Shown here piece after piece: positions 49,367 through 61,575 of a DNA stretch of 64,000 nucleotides; position 1 is the stretch's first letter; each line of letters opens with the position of its first letter. Source of the stretch: Stratiolaelaps scimitus (lineage: Eukaryota; Arthropoda; Arachnida; Mesostigmata; Laelapidae). The notes under the pieces were generated by a model. It had not been told where the DNA came from. It did no database searches and saw nothing but the letters and a program-made list of their open reading frames with translations. Location: assembly GCA_019614645.1 (NCBI GenBank), contig JABWDB010000031.1, forward strand, positions 2,232,001 through 2,296,000. The letters run 5' to 3'. A program made the translations under genes and the position numbers.

Positions 49367-50883
49367 AGACGGGAGCGCACAAAAGGGTCATCTACCTTTA
49401 CAGCGACCCACACCAAATGACCCACCAGAGGCGAACCCCGAAAGAAACCCAAATCTCGCTTCCTCCCTGGGCCCATCGCCCGCCACGAACCCAGTTCGAG
49501 GCAAAAATCTGCTGCTGCTGCTATGGTCCCAACGATCAGATGTTCAGAGTGGCGGGATCGTCCGGACGTATCTGTCAGATCTTTGACAGATGTTCATCTT
49601 CTACATCTGGTTCGGCTTCGCAAACACCATCAAAACAACATCACTTTAATGACGATGTTCTCGTCATTGAGCGTTTGATAGCGATTATTGTCCGATGACG
49701 CTTGTGGTTGTTGTTGTTACTGCTGTTATTATTATTATTATTATTATTACTATACTTCTGCGACTATCATTATATAACAACAACGACGAGCGTACGAGGC
49801 CAAGAGAGAAAAATATTCATTCTTGTCCAGTGGGGGGATAAGAGATGCATAGTCATCGTTCTATGCTGATTGTATATACAATTGCACAATTATATCTCGC
49901 TGCCATGCGGTATTCCAGCGGATGGAAAAAAATATCTATTTTTTCGCCACATTTCCTTGTTTTCGTTTGGCCGTGGATCCCGCTCGGATTATCCAGATAA
50001 CTATTATAGGCAGTGAACACCACACGAGATTCGGTTGTTGTGGATAATTCGAAAAAAAAAACAAGAAATACTCCCGAATGGGTTAATTAGAATTGCCCCG
50101 AAACTTTTATTGCCTCTAGAGTTCACGAGTTTCTCGCCAACCGTTAATCATCCATAGTATTATACTTCTCGTAGAGTCTCGTGGAAAGTCGAATAGCGAG
50201 TGCATTTTTACGAAGCTTTCAGGCTCGGTTTCTCTGTCAAAAGAATTGATATGGAATCGCCTCCGATCCGACGATCCTGGTCAGCTAGATCATCATTGCG
50301 AAAAGAACCGCAATAACATTGAGAGCATGTAAAGGACATTGTTGTTTCCGTTGCTGTGAACAAAAGCTCTCTGAAGTAGCAGATCCCTTTGAGTAGAAGT
50401 ATATGTGCCCATTCATTGGGTTAGTCGTGTTCGTCTAGTTAGGCTCAATTTATTTCTTCTCAAAAACAGGTGTGAAAAAAATCATCACCTATTAGTCCCT
50501 GTGAAAGCAGCTGTCTCTCACCCTACAACTGTTTCTCTAATAATTACAATATAAAATAGAGACGTAAACGATATAGTAACGGGTGGCCGTTTGTTGCTAA
50601 GCGAGTATCATCATCGTTTCGTTTACACCGGACTACTGAGCTGTGACTGCATCGACAAATGATGATCTCCATTGGATGATGGCAACAGCATGACTTTGAA
50701 TGATCAAGCCACCCGATATGATATTATATGTTGTCCAACATTAGATATATTAGTCTGATCCAAGCGGCAATAGTATCGGCATGGTGCCACTTCAACTTCG
50801 ACATATTTGGCTTCTCATCTCGCCGCCTGCTCCTTCTGCCGCCGTCGCCGCCGCCGCCGCCGCAAATTACTATCAGTCTACAG

Positions 50884-51060
50884 AAGCGGCATCTGTTATG
50901 ATATATTCATGTTGTTCATTGAACTGCTAGCAACGCGCGGCTTGTACGCTTCCTGTGTTGGTTACTTAGAACCGTGGCACACTGATATAGGGCACAACAT
51001 CGATGTGTACTATAAGCATGCAATCGCAAACAGCTTAACGAGACGCAAATCAACAATCAG
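50884..51060 (+). CDS. Exon-like open frame on the plus strand, unrecognised
   Basis: A 177-base open frame lies between an acceptor (tactatcagtctacag) and a strong donor (AATCAG|gtgagg). It reads SGICYDIFMLFIELLATRGL and then YASCVGYLEPWHTDIGHNID. Entry and exit phases are both 2, so it could be skipped without a frameshift. The sequence is not repetitive and third positions look coding-like. No family is recognised. A GCC repeat just upstream gives an artificial Arg run. Confidence 0.28.
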
Positions 51061-51505
51061 GTGAGGCCTGTGCAACTACACATCTATATCAGTTTGTATA
51101 TTAAATGATAGCATAGATCTGTTAACAGCAAGTACATCTGTATGCAAAGCTGGGATTAATGTTCACTGAAGCGAGATAGAGCCTCTCTGGTCGTTTATAG
51201 CCCTTGGGGTACCCGGAAGATCACGGAGACGTTAAAGTTTCTTTGTTACACAAGATACTAGTGTTGGCCTTACCCTGGCGGGCGGCGGCCAACTCTAGTC
51301 CTGGTCGTGTCCTGCAGTTGGATTTGCTCAAATAAATGCTATAGATAACGAGCGACATAAGAACAATAATCATATATGGTCACTCTTACGTGGAGCTTAG
51401 TAGGTGACAGAGCACATGCCCAGACGGCCTTAGAACATGTTTACACTGAGAGACGAACAACGCTTCCAATTCAAGATGTGTAATTCGTGTCTCATTCGCA
51501 CAAGG

Positions 51506-51506
<1 letters not shown>

Positions 51507-51543
<37 letters not shown>
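51507..51543. repeat. (TA)n microsatellite
   Basis: About 37 bases of TA. Confidence 0.96.
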
Positions 51544-51546
<3 letters not shown>

Positions 51547-52443
51547 TATGATATCAGCGCTCGAAAGGGTATCGTTGTGTCCAACCGATAGATTCCGATG
51601 CCTTGATGACCTTATGTCTTCGGGCCTTTGGCGTCAGTCCACCACAAGCTTGCCTCAACATAACAACTGGGTGTGTAAAGACGCATTTTTGAGATACTTT
51701 TACGTTGCGATTGTCAGCGACTGTTCTTAAGCGTTGCATGCGTGGATTTTGAGAGAGAGAGAGAGGGAGAGGCAATTAGGCTGCGCACAACAGACATCAA
51801 CGAACAACAGACACACGCATGATTTACCTGGATTCACGATCGACCCAAATCATCTCGAAGGATTCCGTTGGAAACGGTTGCTCTTCTGGCGAAGTCTTAA
51901 GTGTCAGAAGCGAAAATGGAACCTTGCTTACGAGACAAATTTTTTACGAATTTCCCCTTTGTGAAGTCACACTTTCTACTTGACACGCCATTCTTGCAAA
52001 GTAGCAACGCAACTAGCGAATGTATCAGGACGATGAGAATGGTCTCAGGGCGATACTTCCCCCAGATGAATACTTTGTCAGAGTGATACCGTTCCGCTGT
52101 TGGCCGTAACCATCAAGCGATCGTCATGATATCATGACCTCACCGCCAAAACAAGCAAGAGTGATATGAAGAACACAACGAATATCGGTGATTCGACTGC
52201 AAGACGGCACAGCTGTCTATGTGTGTTGTGCGCAGACGTCTTATCTATACAAATAATGCCAACTCCCAGTGGCCTAGGTTGATCATTCACAGGCTTTGTT
52301 GTCTCCAACTTCCGTATTCAAGTTAATCTCCAAACATAAGTTCACACATCTAAACTCATAAACTCGCATAAGTGCAAAAAAAATTGGACTGTCGCTCGAG
52401 CAAAGGCAGCGATAGTAGCAATTGTAACAGTAAGAGCCGGTTG

Positions 52444-52677
52444 ATGCACGGACTCAGCTATGTAAGGCTGCTGCTGCTGGTGGCGGCAGTGTCGCTGTTT
52501 TCTGGCTCTTATATCTTTTCTTCGTTCCTGTCACGATGCGCGGCACTCCACAAAGCGGCCACCGCCGCCGTTACCACCTCCAAGGTATCGGCACCCTGCT
52601 CCTATTCTAGCAATCTTCGAAGCCTAAGTGCGACCTGTAGCACTATGATTTTACGCATTATGATCCACTATATATGA
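52444..52677 (+). CDS. Unrecognised ORF with a signal-anchor-like start
   Basis: From ATG at 52444 the plus-strand frame runs 77 codons plus stop, starting MHGLSYVRLLLLVAAVSLFS. That is a hydrophobic N-terminal segment like a signal peptide or anchor, followed by Ala/Thr/Ser-rich sequence. The frame is open further upstream without an ATG. Much of the composition comes from CTG/GCC-rich DNA, so the hydrophobic run may be an artefact of base bias. Confidence 0.18.
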   Translation: MHGLSYVRLLLLVAAVSLFSGSYIFSSFLSRCAALHKAATAAVTTSKVSAPCSYSSNLRSLSATCSTMILRIMIHYI

Positions 52678-53223
52678 TATAACGCTGTCACCGTAACGCC
52701 GTGGCATCTACAAGCGCCTCATCGAACGACTCCATTCGGCACGATCAAATCGATGGAGAGATTCCGCTAAAGCAAACTCCGGTCAGCTAATGTCGTTGAT
52801 TCGGTCGGCCGAAACACCACCATACGTCCGCGTATTTATCACTGTAGCCCAGTCCGTCCCTCATGTCCGGTTGGTTGCTTAGTTGTGACTTGTTGTTTAT
52901 GTGTATGCGAGGTGCGTTCGCGGGTTCGCGCGTGACTGGCGGCCGCAGCAACACCGGATCGTTCGGTGACTAGACCGGCAGGCGAGCACCAACGGGCCGC
53001 GGCATCAACCGCTACTCACTAAAGCCTTCTGTCAAGCCCATCCAGAAAGTCCACACCAATGGACCAGAAAGACTCAACGATACTTGGTTGTCTGTCGTCT
53101 GTTCCATTTTGTCGCCGAATCGTCGGTCTCTAGAGCGAGAAGGGGACCATTGAGAGAGGCAGATTGACATGACTCGCAGATCGGAACACTTGAATGCGTG
53201 CTGATGAAAACGAATCATGAAAG

Positions 53224-53382
53224 ATGTCGAAGATGAAGGAGAAAATGTCCACTCAACAACAAGAAAGACGACGACGACAACAACAACAACAACAAAAACA
53301 GCAGCAGGAGCAGCAGCACAGTGAAATGATGAAGGTCAACAACAAACGCCAGCCAGAGCCGGCCCGATTCCAGTCACTCTAG
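53224..53382 (+). CDS. 52-codon Gln-rich ORF over a CAA/CAG repeat
   Basis: ATG at 53224 opens a frame MSKMKEKMSTQQQERRRRQQ that continues through mixed CAA/CAG codons to QPEPARFQSL and a TAG. It lies in a GC-rich stretch (about 52.7-53.5 kb). It may be a short upstream ORF, part of a transcript leader or chance caused by the repeat. Confidence 0.15.
   Translation: MSKMKEKMSTQQQERRRRQQQQQQKQQQEQQHSEMMKVNNKRQPEPARFQSL
53267..53319. repeat. ACG/CAA/CAG trinucleotide repeat tract
   Basis: Runs of acg, then caa, then cagcag/gag units. Confidence 0.9.
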
Positions 53383-55562
53383 GCCCCGTCGGCCGGACAG
53401 GTAGTCAAATCAAGACGGTAGCAATGAAAAGCTACGACGTGCTCTCCTCCGAGACCACCAGCAGCAGATCAGGGTAGAAGCTCTTGAACGGAATGAACGC
53501 TTGTAACGAAATGTCGAAACAGGCGAGTGTTAGCTAGTACCAGAGCGTAAGCCATATACTCGTTGGTGGACGAACCCGATAGGCGCTCGAAGTGACTAAT
53601 CAACGAGCTCAGCAATTTGTCTAGCGCTGATTATTTTAGCAGAACTACGCTAATATCAAGCCGGACGGCTCAAGGGTGCCAATGATATGAACAGCCGCTC
53701 CAACCAGGGAAATCCAGATGTGAGGTAAAACTAACGACGCAGCAAGCAAACAAGTAGAAAATTATGACTAATCAAGAAATCACCCACTTTACCTCCAACA
53801 ACATCCAGCGAATGTGGTAGAGTCACAGGTGAACACGCGAACGTCTATGTAAGAACAAGCGCCGGAACTCGTTATTTAATGATTCCAGGATGAAAAATTC
53901 GATGCCCCGCTGTAAATTACGATAAGATCAAATGCAACAATTTGCCAACTCGATCTCCGAAAGCGATCGGTCATTCTTTTATGTAATGGCCTAATATAAT
54001 TGAGATATTATTATTATTATTATAGCGATCTTCGCCTTCTTCAAATGAGGTCGTATTTATCTTCACATAAGATTGGGTGTATTATGACACTTGTGACGGC
54101 GAAGCGCGAGAGGAATATTACTTGTGCAATATTAATATCTAGCTACTAAGGCTTCGCACGCTTTATAGAAGGTCGTCTATTATAGCTAGGTGAGTGTTTC
54201 GGGCAAGTCTCTAAAATGCACTCCACTTGTACTGCTTGGGCAGCGTATCTTTGTCATAGTGAGGATACTCCCGAGAATGAATTGCGAGGCATAACCTACT
54301 TTGACGGCGTTCTTGATGCAGGCCACTATTATTAGCCGCTTCGCGAGGTGTACGTTACACGTTAAAAAAAACGTCTCCGATAAGGTTTAATAGGCCATCG
54401 TAGATGGACGCACTGAGGCTGCGCTCATTGATCCTTGAGACCAATCAAGTTAATATAGGTATAAACATCTCGCACGCTATAAATAGACTCGGACGATCCC
54501 TATCGTGCACTGAGATCATGATAACGAGCCGTACATGCAGCCATCGTCATAAGCGTGTTAGTACTTGTAAATAGTGAAATCAGAGTTTTGTATACAGTCA
54601 TAAACTCTTTAAGCGGATTCAGTCACGAATATGTTCAGGGCGCCGTTAGTCTACTTGCCAAATTCACCAACTGCGCTTTGGGTCCAATGTTATAATATTT
54701 TTTTGTGTATTCAAGAAAAGTCATTTTGGAACGACCCTTTTGATCCGGGAAAAATATGTTTTATAGAGAAATCGAGTACGGATGGTCTTTTATCAAATAC
54801 CTTTTGTCACCACCATTGAAATAGGCATAATTTTCTTGGTAGTTTGCTTGTGGTGACATTTTTGCAAGATCTACCGGCTGCTCGTATCTAATAGCTGCAG
54901 TTTGGCCACTATTTACAACTGTTGTATACAAATAAAAATTGTACGATAAAAATCGACGCACATCAATAGAGTTATGTAGAAATGCTAGATTTCCAAGAAC
55001 CTAAATCCGGTATTTCCATTACAGCGACTGCAGACCGACTGAACCTTCTGCGACTGGCTGGTACTTTCCACTATATCTGGAAAACAAGCTGAGATCATAT
55101 TTGATTAAGTAAGGTCTCAGTTATTCGACGGAGAAGGCCTGGTGTCCCAATCGTAAGCTTCGCTCGGACTTACCGCGGTGAGACGTTTGGGAGCATTCAG
55201 AGAGAATATTGCTCTCGTCGTGAGACTACCACGAACCGGTAGTCGGACACAGATGAGCAAGATTGAAATACAACAACAGCAGCAGCAGCAATAGCGCGAA
55301 TCCTGAATACGGTTTAAAGGCACTAGTGACGTTGAATTCAATTAAGTGTGTACACATGACGTACAATCATTGCGTCAAAGGCGGCGCAATGATTCCGGCT
55401 TAAGTAGACCAACTCCCGACGATGGACGATCTGTCTCAGTCAGTTAGTTAGTTACCCACACGTGGGTAGTTGTCGAGGTCAAGAAAATCTCGTTGACGTC
55501 ACCGCAGCTTACGCAAATGCCACAAACAATCAGTGCTAGCGATTTGTTAAGGTAACAGATAA

Positions 55563-55566
<4 letters not shown>

Positions 55567-55603
<37 letters not shown>
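55567..55603. repeat. (GA)n microsatellite
   Basis: About 37 bases of GA. Confidence 0.96.
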
Positions 55604-55606
<3 letters not shown>

Positions 55607-55949
55607 TGTGCGGATGTTGCTTCCTAAAACGTGTGCTAGTTTAATCGTGAAGTGCATGTCTCGTCACTTGCGGCTGTGGCCAGCGATCGGACATAGTGCT
55701 TGCTCAAACTCCGAGATGACGCAAAATAATAATAACAACTATAATATAATCATCATAAACAGCAATCATGGACCGGTATACAGTCACTCAACGCCGAAAA
55801 CATCTGAAGTCTCTATTTTTAAATCCGTGTCCGAGTTTTGGCGACGTCATGCAATGACACTCTTTTGATTCGCAGATCCCAGTCAGATTACGTGAGTTCG
55901 TTGTCGGCGGATCCATCAACCTGTTACCACTAGAATTTCACAGTATGAT

Positions 55950-56042
55950 CCATACTGTAGCCCCGCTGCGTGACACATAAAAGAGTTTAAGCATTGTGAA
56001 ATTGCTACTCTTTTAATAAACCAATAAAGCTTTACCTTTATC
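55950..56042 (+). repeat. Short interspersed repeat, copy 3
   Basis: It reads gtagccccgctgcgtgacac, ataaaagagtttaagcattg and cttttaataaaccaataaag, with a ctttacctttatc tail. The B box of the other copies is damaged here (ctgtagcccc). Confidence 0.84.
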
Positions 56043-57816
56043 TATGTTCAAACCATCTTTTAGCAGTCGCATTTTTATTGCACTGCCAAATTTCGATGTG
56101 TTGTTACTCTGCTAATTATCAGGCAGGTTGTAATACTGTTTCATCTTCTTGCCCAAATGAAAGTCGCCTGTCACTAAACTTTGTTTGTCCGAGCCAGAGG
56201 AACCTTTGGAGGAAACACGCCTAAGCTACGAATACAACAAACCTATAACCTGAACACCTGGATAAGGAAGGAGAGGTCCGGCATTGAGATTCGATGATGT
56301 GCGTGAGACGAACCTATATCGTCGAATAGCGATACTGTTGCTTTCAGAATTTCCTCGTCGCACAAATGCGCGTTCCTCAACTACGACTCGCGCCCGTGCT
56401 GCGTTCTCAGAGGCTTCGCCAAATATCACACTGCACAGTCATTCATGAAGGCCATAAAAACTAACTCATTCCCCGCCATGACATCTGGCTGAAAAAAAAC
56501 TACTAATAGCGGTTACGGCAATTCTCGGTGCAGAAGCAAAGGTAAAAATCAGTGATTTGACGGGTGCAAGAAAAATATTGACGACATATATGTGTAGTGC
56601 CAGTTCCACAAATGTAATCTATATGCAATTTGTGTGAAGCTAACCAAACCCGAACATCTTACTGCCAGTCGACGTATTGGTAGTTCCTATTGTGCCCAAC
56701 GACTTAGCAGGGAAATGATCTGAATTATACAAACTACGATCTCATGTTTAATGCTCAACAATGTTATCGCTAACTCGTTTCAGTACAGATAAATATATCA
56801 ACCAACATTGACGGGAAGTGAACGTTTGTCAATTCCATGACATGATTTCCTCTGTCACCCGGAAGCGGTTACACTTGTGGTCCCCTAAATTTTGCTAGCT
56901 TGTGAAAATCCTGTGCGGGCACCTGCTTGCACCTGACGATGAACATCAATGAAAATGTATCAGAACGAGTGGGAAAGATCCATTACTTTATCGTGGGTCT
57001 CACGTGCAGTCAGTGACAGGTATAATAGTAGTCGTTTCCCTTGTCAAGCACTCACCAAAATGGGTATGACGCGAGGATATTATAGCATTTGATTTAAGAT
57101 CTTGATTTCTGATACAGTAAGTCTTGCTCATCAATCAGATCGTAAAAGGATCGCTGATCGTAGCGGTGCATGACAGTAACTATTGGTATCTTAACCGAGA
57201 AATTCATGTTTGGTCAAAACGTTCATTTGAGTATTTGAAGTCGTCAAAATTGACCTGGCTGAGCGATTGGTTCACTGTACCATCGTGTATCTGCCGGAAG
57301 GATTGGCAAGCACAACTTTGGGACTGCTGGTTTAAATATATTGCTCCTTATTTACTACCCTGTTTAATGCTGGAGTGGACCTCACGGACACCTCGAAGTT
57401 TTTAATAAAAAACATTATGAATAAAGAGATACAACCGCCAATAGAAGACACGTTAAAGTACGGAGAAAAATAAATCTAGAAACCGCTGTTGCCATGTTCA
57501 AGATCTGCTGCTTAGAAATTCGACCGGTTAGAGAAGTTTTCCAACTTCTACCTATGCTGATTTGCGGACCGTGTTCGTCGCGGAAGACATTCATCCAGCT
57601 GAGGTCATTTGAAGCAAGTACAAATTGTTCCAGTTCCCAATCGAGCCAAACGGCGGCGGCGGTGGCGTTTATATTATTGTATATATATATAAAACAGTTC
57701 GGTCTTCAAATAGGCGTCAAGAAATGTGTGATCGAAAAGAGAGATTGGGGTGCAGCCGAAGACGAACTGAATGCAATTCAAACTCTAAAGCGGTAAAATG
57801 GCAAAAGGACACTTAC

Positions 57817-57834
57817 TGTATCTCTGGCGGCCAT
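57817..57834 (-). CDS. Candidate first coding exon: MAARDT
   Basis: The minus-strand sequence ctctccATGGCCGCCAGAGATACA|gtaagt has an excellent translation-start context (CC before ATG, G after) and a consensus donor. It gives MAARDT and leaves phase 0, the phase required by the exon at 38988. No other strong minus-strand donor I checked to the right of 38988 gives an ATG exon with that phase. The intron would be about 18.8 kb. With only six residues there is no family evidence. Confidence 0.35.
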
Positions 57835-60308
57835 GGAGAGTGTGGTTGCTTTCGCGGTAGTAGTATTTGTTGTGCCTTGATAACGTTTGATACCTCTGAC
57901 AGCAGTAGCCGACTGATCAACAACCCAGCGGTTTCCGGAGCAGATTATTTTACGAAGCAACTACACAGCTTAGGTCACTTGGAGTCGATCTTCTTCATTC
58001 TTTAATGACGACCTTTGAAGTGCACCCCTTGTCTAGCAGGCAGTTTTGTGGTCGATTGTCCCGAGTGTTCGACTAGGCCGAACCTTACCTTTTTTCCTCA
58101 GGTAGAGTTTGATAGTCGAAGACTTTTGCGATGTCGAGATTTCGTCCGCAATCGACCGATGTACACGTGATTACTATACTAATTGTCCACAACTAATTGC
58201 TGCATAGCACGGTTAGCAAACGCCTCCCGTATTTCGGCTTGGTAAGAACCTTTACCAGCCGGCTGTTGCTTGCGATATTGGCAGCGATTACCGAAACACA
58301 CTCGTTATGCACCGAAGTAAGCTTATTGCGTTTTGAACCCACCTCACCCGGGTTGCCAATATGGACATGAATACGAACTGGACAGGTGTGGGCCTACCAG
58401 AGAGTCCTGTGACAGCCAGGGATTGGGCTTATCCGAGCTCGTCAAGAGCGAAACATTCCGAGGAGCTCCTAGCGGCCATGGATGGGTACGCACGCTACAA
58501 GGCGTGCATTACGTCGAAGGTTCGCCTTCTCCGTCGATTCCTCCTTCTTTGTGTCGATTGAGAGCACACGGAACCTCAGCTACTGTACAAAAAAACCTCC
58601 TCTGAAACTAGTCCTTTTCCTGGGAATACGCTGCACGCCCGCACTACCGCCGTCGTATTCCTGGTCGACTGCACCAAATCTCGGTCAATGTGCAGATGGC
58701 TGGCTAATCAATACATTGACATGTCTTGAATGTTAAAAGGCGGATACAGGTGCCGTTGGTGGTTTCTTTTTTCCCCGAAAGGATCAGATTCGGATCGGGC
58801 TGGTCTATAAGCTTGCCTGTATTCCAGGCAATTTCTATCGCTGGGATATTAATATTAGATGTGTTGCATTCTATCTCGAAGACCTTGACCGTTGTTATTG
58901 GCACAAGCAACTCTGTCAACTCGCTGCGCGCTCTCCTATATAAGAAGTCTGTGCTTCTATAAGCGTAGTTTCACACACCATCTAATGACTCAATAGTTGT
59001 AGAACTTGAGTGTGACAGACAGAGAGAGAGAGAGCGTACAAATAGTTAATCAGATGTTCCAGCCTTGAGGCTGTCACACGTGGAAGGCAGGTGAATGAGA
59101 TCGATAGAGAGAGAGAAACTGAGAAGCTGATTGGTCAGCGATCTGTTCGAGTTTATCGTGACGACTGCATCGACATGGACACGCACAAATGAGTTCCTTT
59201 TCAACACTCTGATTTTGACTCGTCGTAAGCGGCGAGGGTAGTCAACGGATTGGAACACAAGAACGAGGCACACAACGGTGACGCTAACGTCACCGCCAAC
59301 GTCTATCAAATAGCTAACAACTGCTGTTGTTGTTGTTGTTGTTGTCAAAAGTCAATGGGCTGAATGCACCTCTCTGCTTGATGCTTGATGAGCTGTCCTT
59401 GTAGGTTTCACACAGTAGGTTCTGTTGGGAGCAAACGATGACGTTGTTGTAGACACCTAGTCCATCCACAACGGGGCCATGAGGACAGATGCCGGCTTGA
59501 TGGGAGCACGGGCATGCCGGGCCCAAAGGCAGCCCGGAGCAGCCGAGAGAGGGCAGTGGGTAAGGGTGATCCGGTAGAGAGAGTCAACAACACTTCGAAC
59601 CAGTGTACAACATACAGAGAAAGGCGTATAGCGAAATTGCTGCTCTAATAATCATTAGGGCTCATGCCAGCCGCAGCTATGCAAGACTATCGAAGGGAAT
59701 ATAGGTCGAAATATTATGATATGTGTGCAGTATACATTGCTAACAGATGCAGAGTGCGTATTTAATCATGGCTTGTCGTATCACCATATGATGGTTGGTA
59801 ACCGTGTCATAGAACTACTATATTCTTATCATTATTATTATTAGTAGTTGTAGTAGTGTGTATGACAGATTTCGTATTTCAAAAAGTTGAACAAGCAATA
59901 ACACTATATACCTATATATCTAACGTAACTTCCTTGTCATTTTGCTTATTTGAAAAAGCTCCGCCAAATGATGTTAGAGCTTAACTTCGTATGGCCGAAG
60001 TTGTGGTTGAGGCAATTAATAGTTGACGGTTACTTGATGTTTCAATAAGAAATACCTGATGTGTCTAAACGAAAATATTATTATTTTGACACACAAATAT
60101 ATATATATATGTAATCAATTTAACCTCATATTTATTTCATAATTCATATATTCTTTAATAGAAAGATGATTTTATAAGGGAGATAGTTAGCTCCCTAAAG
60201 CCAAAGAGCGGAAGGTGTACAGAATCCATGTCGTTTCCCCTCAGAGCGTTCAATGATACATAAGCGTTGACAAAATTCAATGAATGACCGTGAATATTTG
60301 TCCCCTGC
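57835..60308. other. No supported gene
   Basis: The part next to 57835 would be leader or promoter if the MAARDT exon is real. A minus-strand coding-like frame with several Cys residues (GLPLGPACPCSHQAGICPHG; about 59317-59590) ends in a TTG-repeat-encoded Asn run. It has no convincing acceptor, and I do not call it. Short GA runs occur at about 59017-59033. Confidence 0.4.
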
Positions 60309-60395
60309 TCAGGTTGCAAGTCTCTGAGAAACCCCTTCCAGTACGATGGCCTCGTGGTGAGCATAGCTGATAGTAAGCTCATAGTAGTAAGTTGG
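60309..60395 (-). CDS. Candidate terminal exon of an unidentified gene
   Basis: It follows acceptor cgtccccctcacag and is in phase 0 with the exon at 60539. It reads PTYYYELTISYAHHEAIVLE then GVSQRLAT and a TGA at 60309-60311. The intron between the two would be 143 bases. No family recognised; an internal donor is also possible. A longer overlapping frame (60155-60382) in another phase also lacks stops, which weakens the case. Confidence 0.3.
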   Translation of the reverse strand, partial: PTYYYELTISYAHHEAIVLEGVSQRLAT

Positions 60396-60538
60396 CTGTG
60401 AGGGGGACGCGCCCGTCTAAAGTCTCGAGATGAGAGTTAACCCGTCGGGACACCGATCATCGGTCCAATGAAGGCCTTGGGACTCTTGATGACATTACAC
60501 CCTTATGCACTTTCGACCACTGCACTAAATTACCCCAC

Positions 60539-60695
60539 CTGGTGGCGGCGTGGTCTAGACAGCTCACGCAGATCTTTGAGTGCAGTTGCCATGAAAAACA
60601 GGAACATGAGCACCACTCGTGACCATGCCACGTTGATCCACAGAAGTCGCGCTATGGCTTGAATACGGTTAACACTGCAGTGCCGTGAGCTAGGT
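60539..60695 (-). CDS. Candidate exon with a membrane-spanning segment
   Basis: A 157-base exon with acceptor gcgtttcctccacag and donor CACCAG|gtgggg. It reads PSSRHCSVNRIQAIARLLW, INVAWSRVVLMFLFFMATAL, KDLRELSRPRRHQ. The middle is a clear hydrophobic span followed by a basic stretch, as at the cytoplasmic end of a membrane helix. Third codon positions are GC-rich. It does not fit the cytoplasmic part of the anion exchanger, so it probably belongs to another minus-strand gene upstream. I do not recognise the family. Confidence 0.38.
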
Positions 60696-61149
60696 CTGTG
60701 GAGGAAACGCGGACAAGTCCAGCATGACCGCGTGAGAGGTCCTTGAAACGGTTCTGCTGCACACCGATACCTGGGTCCGCGGTAGCTGAGCGTCCGCAAT
60801 GGAAAAAGAAGACGACAGGAGTTAAAATAATTAATTAAAATGAACCTAAATTTAAGTTAATTGTTTGGTACTCAAAATATTCATGAAATGTACGCAGCCC
60901 GTCGGCTACAAAAGCTTTTGCGCAGTCAATTTTCAGCTGTCCTCCTTCCGTAGCAGCCCTCGGGGCCTGTCACATCAGAGTGATCGGCTCTGGAGCCATA
61001 CGCGTGCAATTCACGTGTTTCCCAGGAGTAGGAATTATTCTGTTCGATCGATGAATAACACCGGTAACCATTTCTAGTCAGTTAGCAGTTGAATCAAGGA
61101 ATGGGCAACATAGTTGACTATATCACTCAGAGGTAGGTTTGACACTGAA

Positions 61150-61380
61150 AAAAACGCAACTGGAGAAAAATTTCCCTTACTTCGTAATGTGATCGTATCG
61201 TAATCTTCAGTCAGCGTGAGTATTAGTAGAAGTTTACGTGTCATTTCTTCAAACGGGGCTTCCGCAACGCAAATTTTGACGTCGATCATGAACTTATCAG
61301 TGTTTTTCGGTTTGATTTGGTTAATTAAACTTAGCTTCGTTACGAGTCGCATTTTCCTTATTACCTTAAAATGGCGAATT
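61150..61380 (-). CDS. Possible exon of an unidentified minus-strand gene
   Basis: Open minus-strand frame with coding-like sequence: KNTDKFMIDVKICVAEAPFE, EMTRKLLLILTLTEDYDTIT. It ends at a possible donor (TTACGAA|gtaagg). An AG preceded by a T-rich tract lies near 61,370, but the exact acceptor is unclear. The exit phase (1) does not match the entry of the exon at 60695, so any link needs another exon. Confidence 0.22.
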
Positions 61381-61575
61381 AAAAAAATTAAAAAAAAAAC
61401 AGAAACAGAAAAAATAAGCACCACGCCTAGAATACGAATTGCTTGCGGGTTGCTTCTTGGGTAAAGTGGCACCTCGCGTAGTTCGATTCGACGTCTTTTA
61501 TTAACGATTATGAAGTCATTTTAATAATGTTGTTTCTTGCTCCACAGCTCCTTGAGCTAACGGGAATTTCATTTC

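Larger units (their letters stand above)
38989..57816 (-). other. About 18.8 kb with no firmly supported exon
   Basis: Either the long first intron of the anion exchanger or intergenic DNA. Contents: the second repeat family (41560-42145), an AATC run (46625-46645), a 26-base palindrome (47623-47648), AAT runs (49328-49366), TA runs (51507-51543), CAA/CAG repeats (53267-53319), a GA run (55567-55603) and a short interspersed repeat (55950-56042). Exon-like stretches occur at 50884-51060 (+), 53808-53857 (-) and around 55179 (-, donor CACCGCG|gtaagt), none with family support. Confidence 0.5.
429..57834 (-). other. Ae2: SLC4 anion exchanger gene (AE2/AE3 type), 5' half, minus strand
   Basis: This is the extent of a multi-exon gene for a chloride/bicarbonate exchanger, a plasma-membrane protein that sets intracellular pH and chloride. 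Only the N-terminal cytoplasmic domain is in the window. The exons 18271-18153, 16659-16589, 9815-9701, 9495-9412, 6526-6232, 4687-4535, 4131-4083, 1832-1709, 1453-1366, 945-876 and 739-542 all have AG/GT borders and join in phase. The AE rather than sodium-bicarbonate-cotransporter assignment rests on PHEVFVEL, RWGxPHVASLSF, ILDLEEKDLPG, and the uninterrupted DYHEIGR..STLMS..FHEAAY run. These match remembered AE2/AE3 proteins, not the NBC pattern. The symbol is the Drosophila name for the closest subfamily; orthology is inferred. Exons right of 28591 are assigned by strand and phase and are less certain. Confidence 0.85.

Noticed and set aside
59317..59590. Cys-containing minus-strand frame (GLPLGPACPCSHQAGICPHG)
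   Set aside because: It looks coding-like, but there is no acceptor at its start. Its end runs into a TTG repeat giving an Asn run. It matches no Cys-pattern domain I can name.
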